Assembly: GCF_028369135.1 (NCBI RefSeq)
Contig: NZ_JAPWHW010000005.1
Coordinates: 1-64,000 of the forward strand
Length of the DNA: 64,000 nucleotides
Direction: 5' to 3'
DNA from: Roseovarius sp. ZX-A-9
GTDB taxonomy: Bacteria > Pseudomonadota > Alphaproteobacteria > Rhodobacterales > Rhodobacteraceae
Each line of letters begins with the position of its first letter. Positions within the stretch are counted from its first letter, which is position 1. Under the pieces are notes generated by a model, which worked only from the letters and a program-made list of their open reading frames with translations, did no database searches and was not told where the DNA came from. The translations under genes and the position numbers were made by a program. This document shows positions 1 to 9,112 of the stretch, piece by piece.

Positions 1-41
1 TCCCCACAAATCAAAGAAGCCTCTGAATCGCAGATCAGGCG

Positions 42-560
42 CTATGCCGTAAGTGTGGGGGAGGCGCACCGCTTACGTCGCATTGAATGGGTGCCGTAAG
101 CAGTTACCTCCAGCCCAATCGAAGACACCCAGTCCCGCACGATACGGGCATACTGGCGCGTTGGAATATGAAGGCGCTCGTGGAAGCGCCCCGGCCAGAG
201 AAATTCGGACCCGACCATCAGCGGATCTTTCATCCACGTCGCGACCGATGCCCGTGTGCCCTCCGAGATTTCAAACCGAACCGGTTTTTGGGTTTTGCTT
301 TGCAGAACGGATGCGCGGGCTTTGATCTGCCCTGAAGCCATTACATCCACGACTTTCATCCGGACGAGGTCGCAGCCGCGCAACTTGCTGTCGATGGCCA
401 TATTGAACAAAGCCAGATCGCGATGGTTCTCGGCCAATTCGAGCCGGACGCGGATGGCCCAGACATGTTTGGGCTTCAGCGGGAGCTTTTGACCGACGAT
501 GCGACCTTTGTTCCAAGCAGTACGAAGTGCGCGAATGGCCGGTAAATTTGGTGTTTTCAT
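42..560 (-). pseudogene. Tyrosine recombinase/integrase, 3'-truncated
   Basis: This encodes the N-terminal and central part of a short phage-type tyrosine recombinase. The first catalytic Arg region (RDLALFNMAIDSKLRGCDLV) lies near residue 50 and the box II motif THSMRR near residue 155. Family members normally continue from that motif into a Leu-Leu-Gly-His segment and the nucleophilic Tyr. Here the frame runs into unrelated residues after HSMRR and stops, so the second His and the Tyr are missing and the product should be inactive. The ATG at 558-560 gives a normal start. It is probably a remnant of an integrated element, which fits the accessory character of the next 15 kb. The family call is secure; inactivity is inferred from the missing residues. 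Confidence 0.75.
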
Positions 561-757
561 GATAGATCCTCCGATCCACCATTCCCTCCCATAGCGACAA
601 CCAGACGTTGACAGCGCTTTATATCACAAGATGTGCAAAAGCAGCAAAGGTCCGAAAAGAGCCCAAACTGTTAGGTTCTGCACTACCCACTAATGGCAGC
701 TTGTCGGGAAATACGAACTATGATTGGTTGTTCGCCTATCACACGGGAAGGTACTGA

Positions 758-1816
758 ATGCACAGCGATTTGGATATTGTCAGGCAGATTGCAAAATCTC
801 TTGAGGACGAACTATCAAAACACCCGTTTCTAATAGTGAATGAATCAGAACTACAGGCTTATCTTCAACAAAGCTTATTGGAGGCATTTCCTGAGATGCC
901 TAATCTCACCCTACATGAAGATGTGATTGACCGACGGCTGGGCAGCGATAAACGATGTCGAAGAGTTTATCGTGAGGCAAAGATCAAACCTGGGAGAAGT
1001 GCAGAACCTGATATTGTCGTTTTAAGAAATGCACCTCAGGTCATTTTAGGAAAGGGAAATGGCGCACCATCTCGGTTCCTGACGCCGTACTCACTCATCA
1101 TCGAAACCAAAATGGATGCTTCACCCAACGACGTTCTGGCGGGAAAAAGTGGGAATCTCATAAATCAACTTACCCTCCGCAATGACCTAGGGAAATGGCA
1201 CGTTCCATCTGAAGCGCAAGATGTCATCAGCGTAGTGTACACCGCACAACCCCAAAAATACGAGGATTGCAGCAATACAGTTGTTATCAAGCGCACTCTA
1301 CCAAAAAATCGTGCTAAGGCAGCCACTGTCGAGGCGACCCACAACGCATGCCAAGCCTACAAAGAGGTAGAGACGGCGCTTTTTGAAGAGTTCCGGCGAG
1401 AGCCGTTCAAGTTTCTGCGCGAAAAAGATTTTGAAACGTACCTATTTGTTAAAATGCGAACAGCCGTGGACGTCAATCCAAGTGAACTCCATCCTGTCCA
1501 CACGCAATGGTGGTCGGCGTGGAAAAACTTGCTGGGACGAAAAAGGCGTCACGACCTTGTGGTCCTTGCGCCAAATCGAGAGGATCTTGCGCTGGAAGTT
1601 GAACTTAAGACATCACATTCGGATCAACACAATTGGTTCCGCAAACAGCAATTACATGGCGAGTGCGACGCGATGCATCGACTTGTCGAACACGGGAAGT
1701 TGAATCGTGCTGTTTTTCTTATGTATCGTTTCGGAGCACCTAAATGGGAACCCGACGCTGAAGAAGTTTGCAATCGGTTTCCAAATGTATCTTTGGACTA
1801 TCGCTGCTCAGATTGA
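758..1816 (+). CDS. Protein with two PD-(D/E)XK-like nuclease signatures
   Basis: I recognise no named family for this 352-residue protein. It appears to contain two related halves. The first has an early acidic residue (about E29/E31), then PDIVVLR (D85) and IIETKMD (E116, K118). The second has an acidic helix (EKDFETYLF, about 222-230), then RRHDLVVL (D266) and LEVELKTS (E282, K284). Acidic helix, Asp on a strand, and E-x-K is the usual order of the PD-(D/E)XK nuclease core, so a tandem of two modules is plausible. The sequence is visibly richer in A and T than neighbouring core genes, which suggests recent transfer. It stands alone between an integrase remnant and an IS91 element. A defence or DNA-repair nuclease is possible but unproven. 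Confidence 0.6.
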   Translation: MHSDLDIVRQIAKSLEDELSKHPFLIVNESELQAYLQQSLLEAFPEMPNLTLHEDVIDRRLGSDKRCRRVYREAKIKPGRSAEPDIVVLRNAPQVILGKGNGAPSRFLTPYSLIIETKMDASPNDVLAGKSGNLINQLTLRNDLGKWHVPSEAQDVISVVYTAQPQKYEDCSNTVVIKRTLPKNRAKAATVEATHNACQAYKEVETALFEEFRREPFKFLREKDFETYLFVKMRTAVDVNPSELHPVHTQWWSAWKNLLGRKRRHDLVVLAPNREDLALEVELKTSHSDQHNWFRKQQLHGECDAMHRLVEHGKLNRAVFLMYRFGAPKWEPDAEEVCNRFPNVSLDYRCSD

Positions 1817-2437
1817 CGCCTTTCGCGTAGCCCCAATGGCCATTAGAGGGTGCCGCTAGTTTGATTGGCGAGAAAATTGGGATTATCCCAGATGAAGTGA
1901 GCAGTATTCGGGTATTTTGGATCATATTTTCCTTCGGCCTATGTGCCCTCAGGAAAGCTGCCATTGGCGCAACCGCAGCGAAAGCCCGTTCCGTCCCGCT
2001 GACCGACGTTTCTGCCTACCAAAATGCTGCACCATGCACCAATGGCCGCTTCGACGGGCCGCATCGCAGCATCTTGAGGTGGTGATGAAAGGCAGCAATG
2101 GTGAAGGTTTTCTGATGCGGGTCGCGGCGGAACGGAGCGATTTTGCGCGACCACGACCCGCGTTGGAAAACCTCCCAAGGTGGAAGCCGCGGGGGTCTTG
2201 GCCCCGTCTATGGGGAAAGTGTGCAGTCGGTTGGGGCGACCGTTGCATCAGTGCTGTGGCTGAAGTTGTGCATGGTGCCCGATGCGCTCGTGCGGTCGGC
2301 TGGGGATGCCGAAGAAGCTGTGTGTTTCGGTGTCATGGCCGCCTTTTGTGACGCTGGAGATGAACAACCACACGCCGTTCGGACCAAATCCGCGGAGTGC
2401 AGTTGGTCGTTTTCCGTGACGACTGACAAGCGATGTG
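1817..2437. other. Intergenic stretch, probably IS91 flank
   Basis: No convincing gene was found here. Short open frames exist on both strands but none resembles a known family. The right-hand part, from about 2200, directly follows the 3' end of the transposase and should include one terminus of the IS91 element. A small GGGG/CCCC hairpin near 2193-2209 would suit such an end, but I could not fix the boundary. Confidence 0.4.
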
Positions 2438-3637
2438 TCATGCTGCCTGCTCCCTTGGTGGTGCGCGCGACATCGGTTTTTGCCCGCGTCGGAATATCTC
2501 GATGATACGCATGGCGCCGCCACAGCAGGGACATGGCTCGCGCAGGGTGAGTGGAGCGATCTCTGGCTCTGTTTCCGGCGCTGCCACCTGTTCAGGCGGC
2601 GGGACGTAAATCAAGGCGCGGATATTCCTAATGTTGGCTTTGCGGGTTGTGTTGGCCAGCAAACCGTAGTGCCGGATGCGATGGAAGCCGTCGGGCAGGA
2701 CGTGGATAAGAAACCGGCGGATGAACTCCGGTGTCGCCAGGCGCATGACCTTTTGGCGGATGCCCGATTTGATGCGGTAGTCCTTCCACCGAAAGGCCAC
2801 GGTCTCGGCATCCGCACTGACCAGGCGGGTGTTGGAAATCGCGACGCGATGCGTATAGCGGCTCAGATAGGCCAGCACCGCCTTTGGACCCCCGAAGGGC
2901 GGTTTGGCATAAACCACCCATTCGGCTTTGCGGAAGGGGGCAAGCCAGGCCGCGAAGGGTTTAGCATCTGACAAACCGGCCAGATCGCCGAAGAAGGTGA
3001 GTTTGCCTGCGTGATGCAAATCCATCAGCCCCTCCAAAAACAGACGTCGGAACAGCCGGGCCAGCACCCGCACATGCAGAAAGAACCCCGGGCGGCAGGC
3101 GACCCACCTCGTGCCGTCAGGCGACAGGCCGCCACCGGGGACGATCATGTGGATGTGGGGATGATGGGTCAGCGCCGATCCCCAGGTGTGCAGCACGCTG
3201 GTCATGCCCACCCGCGCGCCCATGCGCTTGGGGTCTGCCGCGATGGTCCTCACCGTCTCGGCGGAAGCCTTGAACAACAGCCCATAGATGGCCTTCTTGT
3301 TCCAAAACGCGATCTGGGCGATCTCGGCTGGCAGGGTGAAGACGACGTGGAAATATTCCACCGGCAGCAGATCCTCGGCCCGCGCCTCCATCCAGTCGCG
3401 TGCGGCCGGGCCCTGACATTTGGGGCAATGTCGGTTCTTGCAGGAGTTATAGGAGATATGATGGTGGCCGCACTTGGTGCAGCCCGCCACATGCCCCCCG
3501 AGCGCTTCGGTTCGGCAGGCTTCAATCGCCGACATCACCTTGAGCTGGGTCAGGCTGACATGCCCCGTATTGGCCTGCCGCCACGCAGGACCGTGAGCGC
3601 GAAAGATGTCAGCGATCTCCAGCCTGGGCCGGGGCAA
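2438..3637 (-). CDS. IS91-family transposase (HUH, Y1)
   Basis: This 399-residue transposase should nick and transfer single strands in rolling-circle transposition. An N-terminal zinc-binding cluster (CTKCGHHH...CKNRHCPKC) spans residues 53-74. The metal-binding HUH motif HPHIH is at 159-163, followed by MIVPGGG. The catalytic tyrosine region YLSRYTHRVAIS is at 257-268. A C-terminal CPCCGGAM Cys pair completes the usual IS91 layout. Length matches the family and the frame is uninterrupted. Its start lies 12 bp after the stop of the upstream recombinase gene, so the two are probably co-transcribed. The assignment is secure from the motifs. Confidence 0.92.
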   Translation of the reverse strand: MPRPRLEIADIFRAHGPAWRQANTGHVSLTQLKVMSAIEACRTEALGGHVAGCTKCGHHHISYNSCKNRHCPKCQGPAARDWMEARAEDLLPVEYFHVVFTLPAEIAQIAFWNKKAIYGLLFKASAETVRTIAADPKRMGARVGMTSVLHTWGSALTHHPHIHMIVPGGGLSPDGTRWVACRPGFFLHVRVLARLFRRLFLEGLMDLHHAGKLTFFGDLAGLSDAKPFAAWLAPFRKAEWVVYAKPPFGGPKAVLAYLSRYTHRVAISNTRLVSADAETVAFRWKDYRIKSGIRQKVMRLATPEFIRRFLIHVLPDGFHRIRHYGLLANTTRKANIRNIRALIYVPPPEQVAAPETEPEIAPLTLREPCPCCGGAMRIIEIFRRGQKPMSRAPPREQAA

Positions 3638-3649
3638 CGCCCGGACCGG

Positions 3650-4537
3650 TCACTCCAGACTTCGCTTCACCGTCTGATCCTGCAATTTGGCCAGCATCTC
3701 GTAAGGGCTGACCGTGTCGCGGATCGTCTTGGTGGCGACATGGGTGTATCGCGCGGTAGTCGTCAGCTTGGCGTGGCCGAGAAGCACCTGGATCACCCGC
3801 ACGTCCGTATTGGCCTCCAGCAGATGCGTCGCAAAGCTGTGCCGCAATGTGTGCAGGGTCGCGACCTTCTTGACCCCGGCCATATGCTTGGCCGAGGTGA
3901 AAGCGCGGTTCAACTGCCGTGGCGAAATCGGGTTGATCTTGGGCTTGCCAGGGAAGAGCCAGCCTTCCGGTCGTGCCTCGCGCCACCAGGCACGTAAAAG
4001 CTCCAACAATCCTGGCGATAGCATCACCTTGCGGTCTTTCTGCCCCTTGCCCAGCTCGACATGGATCAGCATCCGGTCGCTGTCGATGTCGCCGACCTTG
4101 AGGTTGCAAACCTCGGCGGCGCGCAAACCTGCGCCATAGGAAATGCTGAGCGCGGCGCGATACTTCAACCCAGGCCCGGGTGCGGCCATCAGGATGTCGG
4201 AAACCTCCTCGACGCTGAAGACCACAGGCAGTTTGCGCGGTTCGGTGCGGAATTGCATGTAGCGCTTCATCTCTTCACGCCCGCAGGTCATGCCGAAAAA
4301 GAACCTCAGCGCCACGATGCGCGTGTTGAAGGTCGATGGTGTGACTCCAGCATCCGTCATATGGAGCTGATAGGCGCGTAGATCCTCCGGCGTCGCCGTA
4401 TCTGGTGATCGCCCAAGGAACGCCGCAAAATCCTTGATTGCCCGAATATGAGACTTTTGGTGTTTGTCACCCATCCCACGGATGCGCATGTCCTCGATCA
4501 TCCGCTGGCGCAGCGGGCTCATCTTCTCCTGTGTCAT
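3650..4537 (-). CDS. Tyrosine-type recombinase of the IS91 element
   Basis: This 295-residue integrase has an N-terminal SAM-like core-binding domain (about residues 8-95) and a C-terminal catalytic domain. All signature residues are present: R139 in GAGLRAAEV, H229 and R232 in LHTLRHSFATHLL, H255 in LLGHAKLTT and Y264 in ARYTHVA. It precedes the IS91 transposase by 12 bp on the same strand, an arrangement common for this IS91 subgroup in alphaproteobacteria. It may resolve transposition intermediates, though its exact role in these elements is not established. It is unlike the truncated integrase at 42-560 and is intact. Confidence 0.9.
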   Translation of the reverse strand: MTQEKMSPLRQRMIEDMRIRGMGDKHQKSHIRAIKDFAAFLGRSPDTATPEDLRAYQLHMTDAGVTPSTFNTRIVALRFFFGMTCGREEMKRYMQFRTEPRKLPVVFSVEEVSDILMAAPGPGLKYRAALSISYGAGLRAAEVCNLKVGDIDSDRMLIHVELGKGQKDRKVMLSPGLLELLRAWWREARPEGWLFPGKPKINPISPRQLNRAFTSAKHMAGVKKVATLHTLRHSFATHLLEANTDVRVIQVLLGHAKLTTTARYTHVATKTIRDTVSPYEMLAKLQDQTVKRSLE

Positions 4538-4937
4538 GGGAACCTCCTGATTGACGAGTGAGAAACCCCAATCGTCAGGCAGGTCGGTCAGATCGCAAAA
4601 TGCACATCGTTATGGGGCGTGTCACGCCATCAGCCAAATGTGCCAATGCCGCGGAGCGGCTTCGTCCTTGGGCCGGTCGCGCCAATTGGCTTAGCTCGGC
4701 CTTCTCGACTTTGCAAAGGTCACTTTCTGCGCATTGCTGCCGTTCGTGGCGGGTGCAACGAATGACGGCTCACCGTCCTGGTGTTGATGGACGCGAACGG
4801 CCCATTGCTTCCGCTTACGACGCTATTCGTCACCGCAGCGCAGCATTCGCATTGCTGCCATTCGTTTCTCTTGCAGCACTTACTAGCGAGAACAGACGAT
4901 GCAGGCGCGCTTCATGACGAAAACTTCCAATTGCGTA
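4538..4937. other. Intergenic stretch with a short dispersed repeat motif
   Basis: No gene was found. It should contain the second IS91 terminus near its left edge. Two copies of a CATTGCTGCC-RTTCGT motif (near 4731 and 4853) resemble other degenerate copies elsewhere in the window (near 7061, 38970 and 42440). They look like remnants of a dispersed intergenic repeat rather than a coding signal. Confidence 0.35.
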
Positions 4938-5828
4938 TCAGTCGGGAGAGCGTGCCTCGTGTTTCAGCCACTCCGCAAACAGATCAATTCGCGGGTCCGA
5001 GATTCGGCTGTCGGTCACGATGTGGATACCGTGAGGCCGTTCCACTGTAAGCGGATTGAGGTGGATCAGTCGCCCCGCCTGCTCGTCCGCTGAGGTCATG
5101 CGGGGGTCGGCCAGTATCACGGATTGGCCCGACAAGGCTGCGTCAAACATGAAGGCCCGGCTTTCGTATGTGAATGCGTCGACACTTTTTCTGGTCCCCG
5201 CACCGGCCGCTTCGGCCCAAGCCACCCAGTCATCGCGCCAATGATGCGCACAAGCAAGGGGTAGGCCAAGAATATCCTCGGGGGCCATCGGCAGGCCAAT
5301 GCCTTCCACAAGTTGCGGCGCGCAAACCGGACGAACTTGGTCCCGGAAGATCAGGGTGGAGGAAAGGCCTTCCCAAGCCCCGGCGCCAAATCGAACGGCC
5401 GCATCGAAATCCGTATTTCCCAGATTTTCATAGTCGAAGGACAGGGATGGCTTGATCGTCATGCCCGGATGCAATGCGAGAAATCGTGGCAGTCTCGGCA
5501 AGAGCCAGCGATTGCCGAAGAAGGGCGCGACGGTGATCCTGAGGCAGCCGCTCAGATCTGACGTGCGGGCATTGGCAGCCGCTGTTTCGAGATCGTCCAA
5601 CGCCTGCCCGACGGTTGCGGCGAGGGCACGCCCGGCGTCGGTCAGAATGATCTTTCGGGTCTTTCGATGAAACAGGGCGGTGTTCAGTGATTGCTCCAGC
5701 GCCTTGATCTGATGTCCTACCGCAGCCGGCGTAACGCAAAGCTCTTCGGCACCGAGCTTGATGCTCTCATGTCGCGCCGCAGCCTCAAAGGCTCGGAGCT
5801 GGTTGAGGGATGGCAGGCGCCGGCTCAC
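4938..5828 (-). CDS. LysR-family transcriptional regulator (GcvA-like)
   Basis: This is a 296-residue LysR-type regulator. A winged helix-turn-helix occupies residues 5-64 (LPSLNQLRAFEAAARHESIK, then AAVGHQIKALEQ), and a periplasmic-binding-like effector domain follows from about 90. The N-terminal pattern, ending in the TRKIILTDAGRAL region, resembles the GcvA subgroup. It is divergent from the homocysteine S-methyltransferase-like gene at 5946, with 117 bp between the two starts. Three CTAAG-type half-sites lie in that gap, so it probably controls its neighbour and itself. The effector is unknown. Confidence 0.88.
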   Translation of the reverse strand: MSRRLPSLNQLRAFEAAARHESIKLGAEELCVTPAAVGHQIKALEQSLNTALFHRKTRKIILTDAGRALAATVGQALDDLETAAANARTSDLSGCLRITVAPFFGNRWLLPRLPRFLALHPGMTIKPSLSFDYENLGNTDFDAAVRFGAGAWEGLSSTLIFRDQVRPVCAPQLVEGIGLPMAPEDILGLPLACAHHWRDDWVAWAEAAGAGTRKSVDAFTYESRAFMFDAALSGQSVILADPRMTSADEQAGRLIHLNPLTVERPHGIHIVTDSRISDPRIDLFAEWLKHEARSPD

Positions 5829-5839
5829 GAAAGAGATAC

Positions 5840-5871
5840 CTTAGATTTTCTAAGTCATCCGTCAAACTAAG
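5840..5871. promoter_or_regulatory. CTAAG half-site cluster, candidate LysR operator
   Basis: The sequence shows an inverted repeat CTTAG-N5-CTAAG (5840-5854) and a further direct CTAAG at 5867-5871, 17 bp after the previous copy. It sits in the divergent promoter between the LysR gene and the methyltransferase gene. GcvA-type regulators are known to bind CTAAT-like half-sites, so this is a reasonable operator candidate. Confidence 0.45.
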
Positions 5872-5945
5872 TTCGTTTGCCACGAATAGCCAGCAGAACC
5901 TATCCTTGGCTCAAGGCCTGAACGGGCCATGCACAGGAGGTTCTC

Positions 5946-6887
5946 ATGCCAGACGCCCCCCCGGAACTGCCACATCACTCTGCTGATATATTCCTGACTG
6001 ATGGCGGGACGGAAACTTGGCTGATGTACAAGCGCGGGTTCGAGTTGCCGGAATTCAGCGCCTTTCATCTTCTCAACGACAAGAAGGCCACCTCAGCCAT
6101 ACGCGAATATTACCGGGCTTTTGCCGATATCGCCGTGACCCTCGGAACCGGATTCATATTCGATAGCCTGACCTATCGCGCCAGCCGGGATTGGGGCCAA
6201 CTTCTTGGCTATTCCGAAGAAGGTCTGGCCGAGATGAATCACAAATGCCTTGATCTCTACCGCAACATCGCGATTGAGGCCGGGCTGGCGCACGAACACG
6301 TCGTAGTCAGCGGATGCATCGGCCCAAAAGGTGATGCCTATCATTCCAACAAGGAATTGACCGCCGAAGGCGCTGAAGCCTATCACACCGCGCAGATCGA
6401 GACCTTCAAGGCAGGCGGCGCGGACATCGTGACCGCTCTGACCTTGAACGCTACCGCCGAGGCCATCGGTATCGCCAGGGCCGCTGCAACTGTCGGGGTG
6501 CCGTCTGTAATCTCCTTCACGCTTGAGAAAAATCGCAAGCTGCGCAGCGGTGAAACCCTCCGCCAAGCTATCGAGGCGGTGGACGCCGCGACCGGTAACG
6601 CGCCCGCCTATTACATGATCAACTGTTCACATCCGGTGGACTTCGGACCAGCTCTGGCCCCCGAGCCATGGGCTGATCGGATCCGCGGCTTGCGGGCAAA
6701 CGCATCGTCCCTCGATCACGGAACGCTCTGCCAACTGGGGCATCTCGAAGAAGGCAATCCGGACGAACTGGCGCAGCAATATCGAGCCCTCAAGGTGGCC
6801 TTCCCCCGGCTGAACGTGTTTGGCGGGTGCTGTGGCACCGACTTCGTTCACGTGAGGGAAATCGGTAAGGCGATACTCGCCTCCTGA
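5946..6887 (+). CDS. Homocysteine S-methyltransferase family protein
   Basis: This 313-residue protein is a single-domain zinc-dependent methyltransferase of the MmuM/BHMT type. It starts with the family's LTDGGTET motif (residues 18-24). The zinc ligands are visible as NCSHP (C227) and GGCCGTD (C295, C296). Relatives transfer a methyl group from S-methylmethionine or a betaine to homocysteine; the donor here cannot be told from sequence. GGAG precedes the ATG at a normal distance. It is divergent from a LysR regulator and probably controlled by it. In marine bacteria such stand-alone enzymes often serve methyl-donor catabolism, which is inference here. Confidence 0.88.
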   Translation: MPDAPPELPHHSADIFLTDGGTETWLMYKRGFELPEFSAFHLLNDKKATSAIREYYRAFADIAVTLGTGFIFDSLTYRASRDWGQLLGYSEEGLAEMNHKCLDLYRNIAIEAGLAHEHVVVSGCIGPKGDAYHSNKELTAEGAEAYHTAQIETFKAGGADIVTALTLNATAEAIGIARAAATVGVPSVISFTLEKNRKLRSGETLRQAIEAVDAATGNAPAYYMINCSHPVDFGPALAPEPWADRIRGLRANASSLDHGTLCQLGHLEEGNPDELAQQYRALKVAFPRLNVFGGCCGTDFVHVREIGKAILAS

Positions 6888-7225
6888 TAACTGCACTGTC
6901 CGAGCCAAACCCGTGTCTTGGTACATGAGTGGCTGCTTTCGTCCTGCTCTAGCATGACCCGAAAACTTGCAGCGAATGACCAATCTCCGCCCCTTTAGGA
7001 ACAGCTCCGTTCGGCCCGTCGCAGTTAATCAACGCAATAGCAATATGCTGCGGTGCAGCCCGCCATTGCTGTCATCCGTTCTTCGTGCCGCACTGTGCCA
7101 ACTCAATCCTCGATGAACCAACAACTTTAGCAGCTATAGCTACGGCGCTTGCCTTAGCTGGATAGCCCAACGGTTTCGGAGTGCGTGATAGTGCCGACGA
7201 AGCAAGCCTTCTCAGTGACCCTGCT
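6888..7225. other. Intergenic stretch between two convergent genes
   Basis: I see no gene or clear hairpin. The stretch separates the methyltransferase gene from the convergent symporter gene. It contains one more degenerate copy of the CATTGCTG-type intergenic motif (near 7061). Confidence 0.35.
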
Positions 7226-8566
7226 TCAGGTAGCTTGGACAGGGTCACGTCCAACCGAGCGCAACAGCACCGCGGCGACCAGATCGCCCGTGACGTTGAC
7301 CGCCGTGCGGCTCATGTCGAGCAGACGGTCGACGCCCAGAATAATCACCATACCCTCGACGGGAATGCCCATGTTGGTGGCGACGCTGACCAGAATGGCG
7401 ATGCTGACCCCCGGCGTGCCGGGCGCGCCGATGCTGGAGGCCACAAGAGTGCCCACGATCACAGCGATCTGAACCGAGGTCAGTTCCACACCGGAAAGCT
7501 GCGCCAGAAACAGGATCGCCACCGCCTGATACAAAGCGGTTCCGGCCATGTTCATTGTCGCCCCAAGCGGCACGACCAAGTTGGCGATGCCCTCGGGTAC
7601 GCCAAGTTCGCGAGCAGATTGGATTGTCACCGGCATCACCGCTGACGAGCTTGATGTCGAAAAGGCCAGCAACAGGTTGCTGCCCGCCGCCTTCGTAAGG
7701 CGCAGGGGCGTGATCCCGGCAAAGACCAGCGCGATCAGTAAGTAGAGGCACAGCAGCACCGCAAGCCCCAGCAGCACGGTCCCGACATAGCCCGAGATGC
7801 CCAGCATGGTTTCGAACCCCATGCGCATCACCAGTTGCGCCATCAGGCCGAAAACTGCGAAAGGTGCCAGAAACATGGCCCATTTCACGATATTCATCGA
7901 GATCGACAGCAGCGCTTCCATCAGCGCCAGGAAGGGCCGTGCGCGCTCGGGCTGGACCTGCGTGACCGAGACGCCCACCAGCAACGCCAGCACGACCACC
8001 GCCAGCATGTCCCCCTGCACGATCGAGGCTGTGGGGTTCGTCGGAAGAATATCGACGATCATGTCCGGCAAAGACACCTGAGCGGCCGGCGCTGGCAAAT
8101 CGGGTATGTCACCGGTTTGGGACGGCACGCTTGACGCGGAAGGCCCCTGTGAAAACCCGGCGAGCCCAACGCCGGGCCGCAACCACTGAGCAAGCGCCAC
8201 ACCAATCATGGCGGCGACTGTCGTGGTCGCAAGGATGAAAGCGGCCAGCCGCAACCCGACCGAGCGCAGCTGTTCGCCCGACCCTGCCCCCGAGAGCCCC
8301 TCGACAATCGACGAAAAGATCAGCGGCACCAGCACCATGGCGATCAGGGCCAGGAAGATGCGCCCCGGCAGCGCCAGCCAATGCCCGATGATCTCGGCCG
8401 TGTCGGGGAGAACAAACCCGGCGGGTTCGCTCAGCAGCAGGCCAAGGCCAAACCCCAGGACCATCCCGAGCATGACCTGGGCCCAGAGCCGGGAGGTAAT
8501 CCAGACTCTCAGCTTGAAACGCTGCTGCGAGATCCGCATCGTGCTGTCTTGTCTATCACTTGCCAT
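7226..8566 (-). CDS. Dicarboxylate/amino acid:cation symporter
   Basis: This 446-residue protein belongs to the DAACS (GltP/DctA) family of inner-membrane symporters. It has about eight hydrophobic segments. The hallmark serine-rich re-entrant loop appears as FSTSSSSAVMP, followed by GATMNMAGTA (normally GATINMDGTA) and, near the C-terminus, GVDRLLDMSRTAVNVTGD with the conserved Asp, Arg and Asn of the substrate site. The family moves glutamate, aspartate or C4-dicarboxylates with sodium or protons. The exact substrate is not inferable. M-A in place of the usual M-D in the NMDGT motif is a noticeable substitution. It stands alone, convergent with the methyltransferase gene. Confidence 0.9.
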   Translation of the reverse strand: MASDRQDSTMRISQQRFKLRVWITSRLWAQVMLGMVLGFGLGLLLSEPAGFVLPDTAEIIGHWLALPGRIFLALIAMVLVPLIFSSIVEGLSGAGSGEQLRSVGLRLAAFILATTTVAAMIGVALAQWLRPGVGLAGFSQGPSASSVPSQTGDIPDLPAPAAQVSLPDMIVDILPTNPTASIVQGDMLAVVVLALLVGVSVTQVQPERARPFLALMEALLSISMNIVKWAMFLAPFAVFGLMAQLVMRMGFETMLGISGYVGTVLLGLAVLLCLYLLIALVFAGITPLRLTKAAGSNLLLAFSTSSSSAVMPVTIQSARELGVPEGIANLVVPLGATMNMAGTALYQAVAILFLAQLSGVELTSVQIAVIVGTLVASSIGAPGTPGVSIAILVSVATNMGIPVEGMVIILGVDRLLDMSRTAVNVTGDLVAAVLLRSVGRDPVQAT

Positions 8567-8763
8567 GGCTGCGCCTTCTAAATCGGGGGGCCGGCGAATT
8601 CAAACCGCGCAAAACAAATTCCCGTTTGGGCATCTATTATGTATCAATCCAGCGTTCTAAAAGCGGCGGTTTCGCGAAGAACAAACAAGCTAAACACGCC
8701 GCCCCATCACGGAATGTCTATTTTCTGCACCGAGCGGCCCATCAGTCAGCCTGAAGCGCGCTT

Positions 8764-9027
8764 TCAGTTTCCAATGATTTCGACCCGGCGATTCATGCTC
8801 CGCCCTTCAGCGCTCGTATTATCAACGATTGGCTCAGTTTCCTTGCGCCCTTCGGCGGATATGGTTGTGTCCTTCAGGATCGGCAATGCTCTCAGGTAAT
8901 CGCGCACAGCCAGCGTTCGGCTTTCAGACAGGGCAAGGTTATACTCGTCACTTCCCGATGAATCCGTATGCCCGATGACCCGGAATTCGCGCAGAAGGTG
9001 CTCAGGCGTTTTCCAATGGTGGATCAA
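8764..9027 (-). pseudogene. OmpA C-terminal domain fragment
   Basis: The 87 residues are the C-terminal part of an OmpA/MotB-type peptidoglycan-binding domain. FRVIGHTDSSGSDEYNLALSESR is the diagnostic helix-loop region, and RSMNRRVEIIGN is the usual end. The signal peptide and the N-terminal third of the domain are missing, and the frame before about 9010 has no family resemblance. This looks like a gene cut at its 5' side by the event that placed the large helicase gene beside it. A short secreted protein is unlikely because no signal peptide is present. Confidence 0.75.
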
Positions 9028-9112
9028 ACGTAATTCCTTTCAACCGGTGATCCGCACACACGGCCCTGAGTGGTCCTTTATCGCAAGTGTAGCGAACGAC
9101 CGCCTGGCCGCC

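Larger units (their letters stand above)
2438..4537 (-). mobile_element. IS91-family element with transposase and tyrosine recombinase
   Basis: This span is the coding part of an IS91-type rolling-circle insertion sequence. It has two co-directional genes 12 bp apart, a tyrosine recombinase (upstream) and a Y1/HUH transposase (downstream). Both frames are intact with all catalytic residues visible, so the element may be active. IS91 elements lack ordinary terminal inverted repeats and target duplications, so the true ends lie somewhere in 1817-2437 and 4538-4640 and were not resolved. A 13-bp palindrome at 4616-4628 (GGCGTGTCACGCC) lies upstream of the recombinase and could be part of one terminus. 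Confidence 0.8.

Noticed and set aside
2208..2534. Open minus frame beyond the transposase stop
   Set aside because: It overlaps the transposase 3' end and shows no family resemblance; more likely IS91 terminal non-coding sequence.
3011..3997. 328-codon + strand frame across the IS91 genes
   Set aside because: Antisense to two well-supported genes, with no recognisable domain.
5829..5945. SAM- or SAH-type riboswitch before the methyltransferase gene
   Set aside because: No conserved core or long-range pairing seen; the gap is explained by a divergent LysR promoter.
7072..7254. Short minus frame overlapping the end of the symporter gene
   Set aside because: No start signal and no known family; probably chance.
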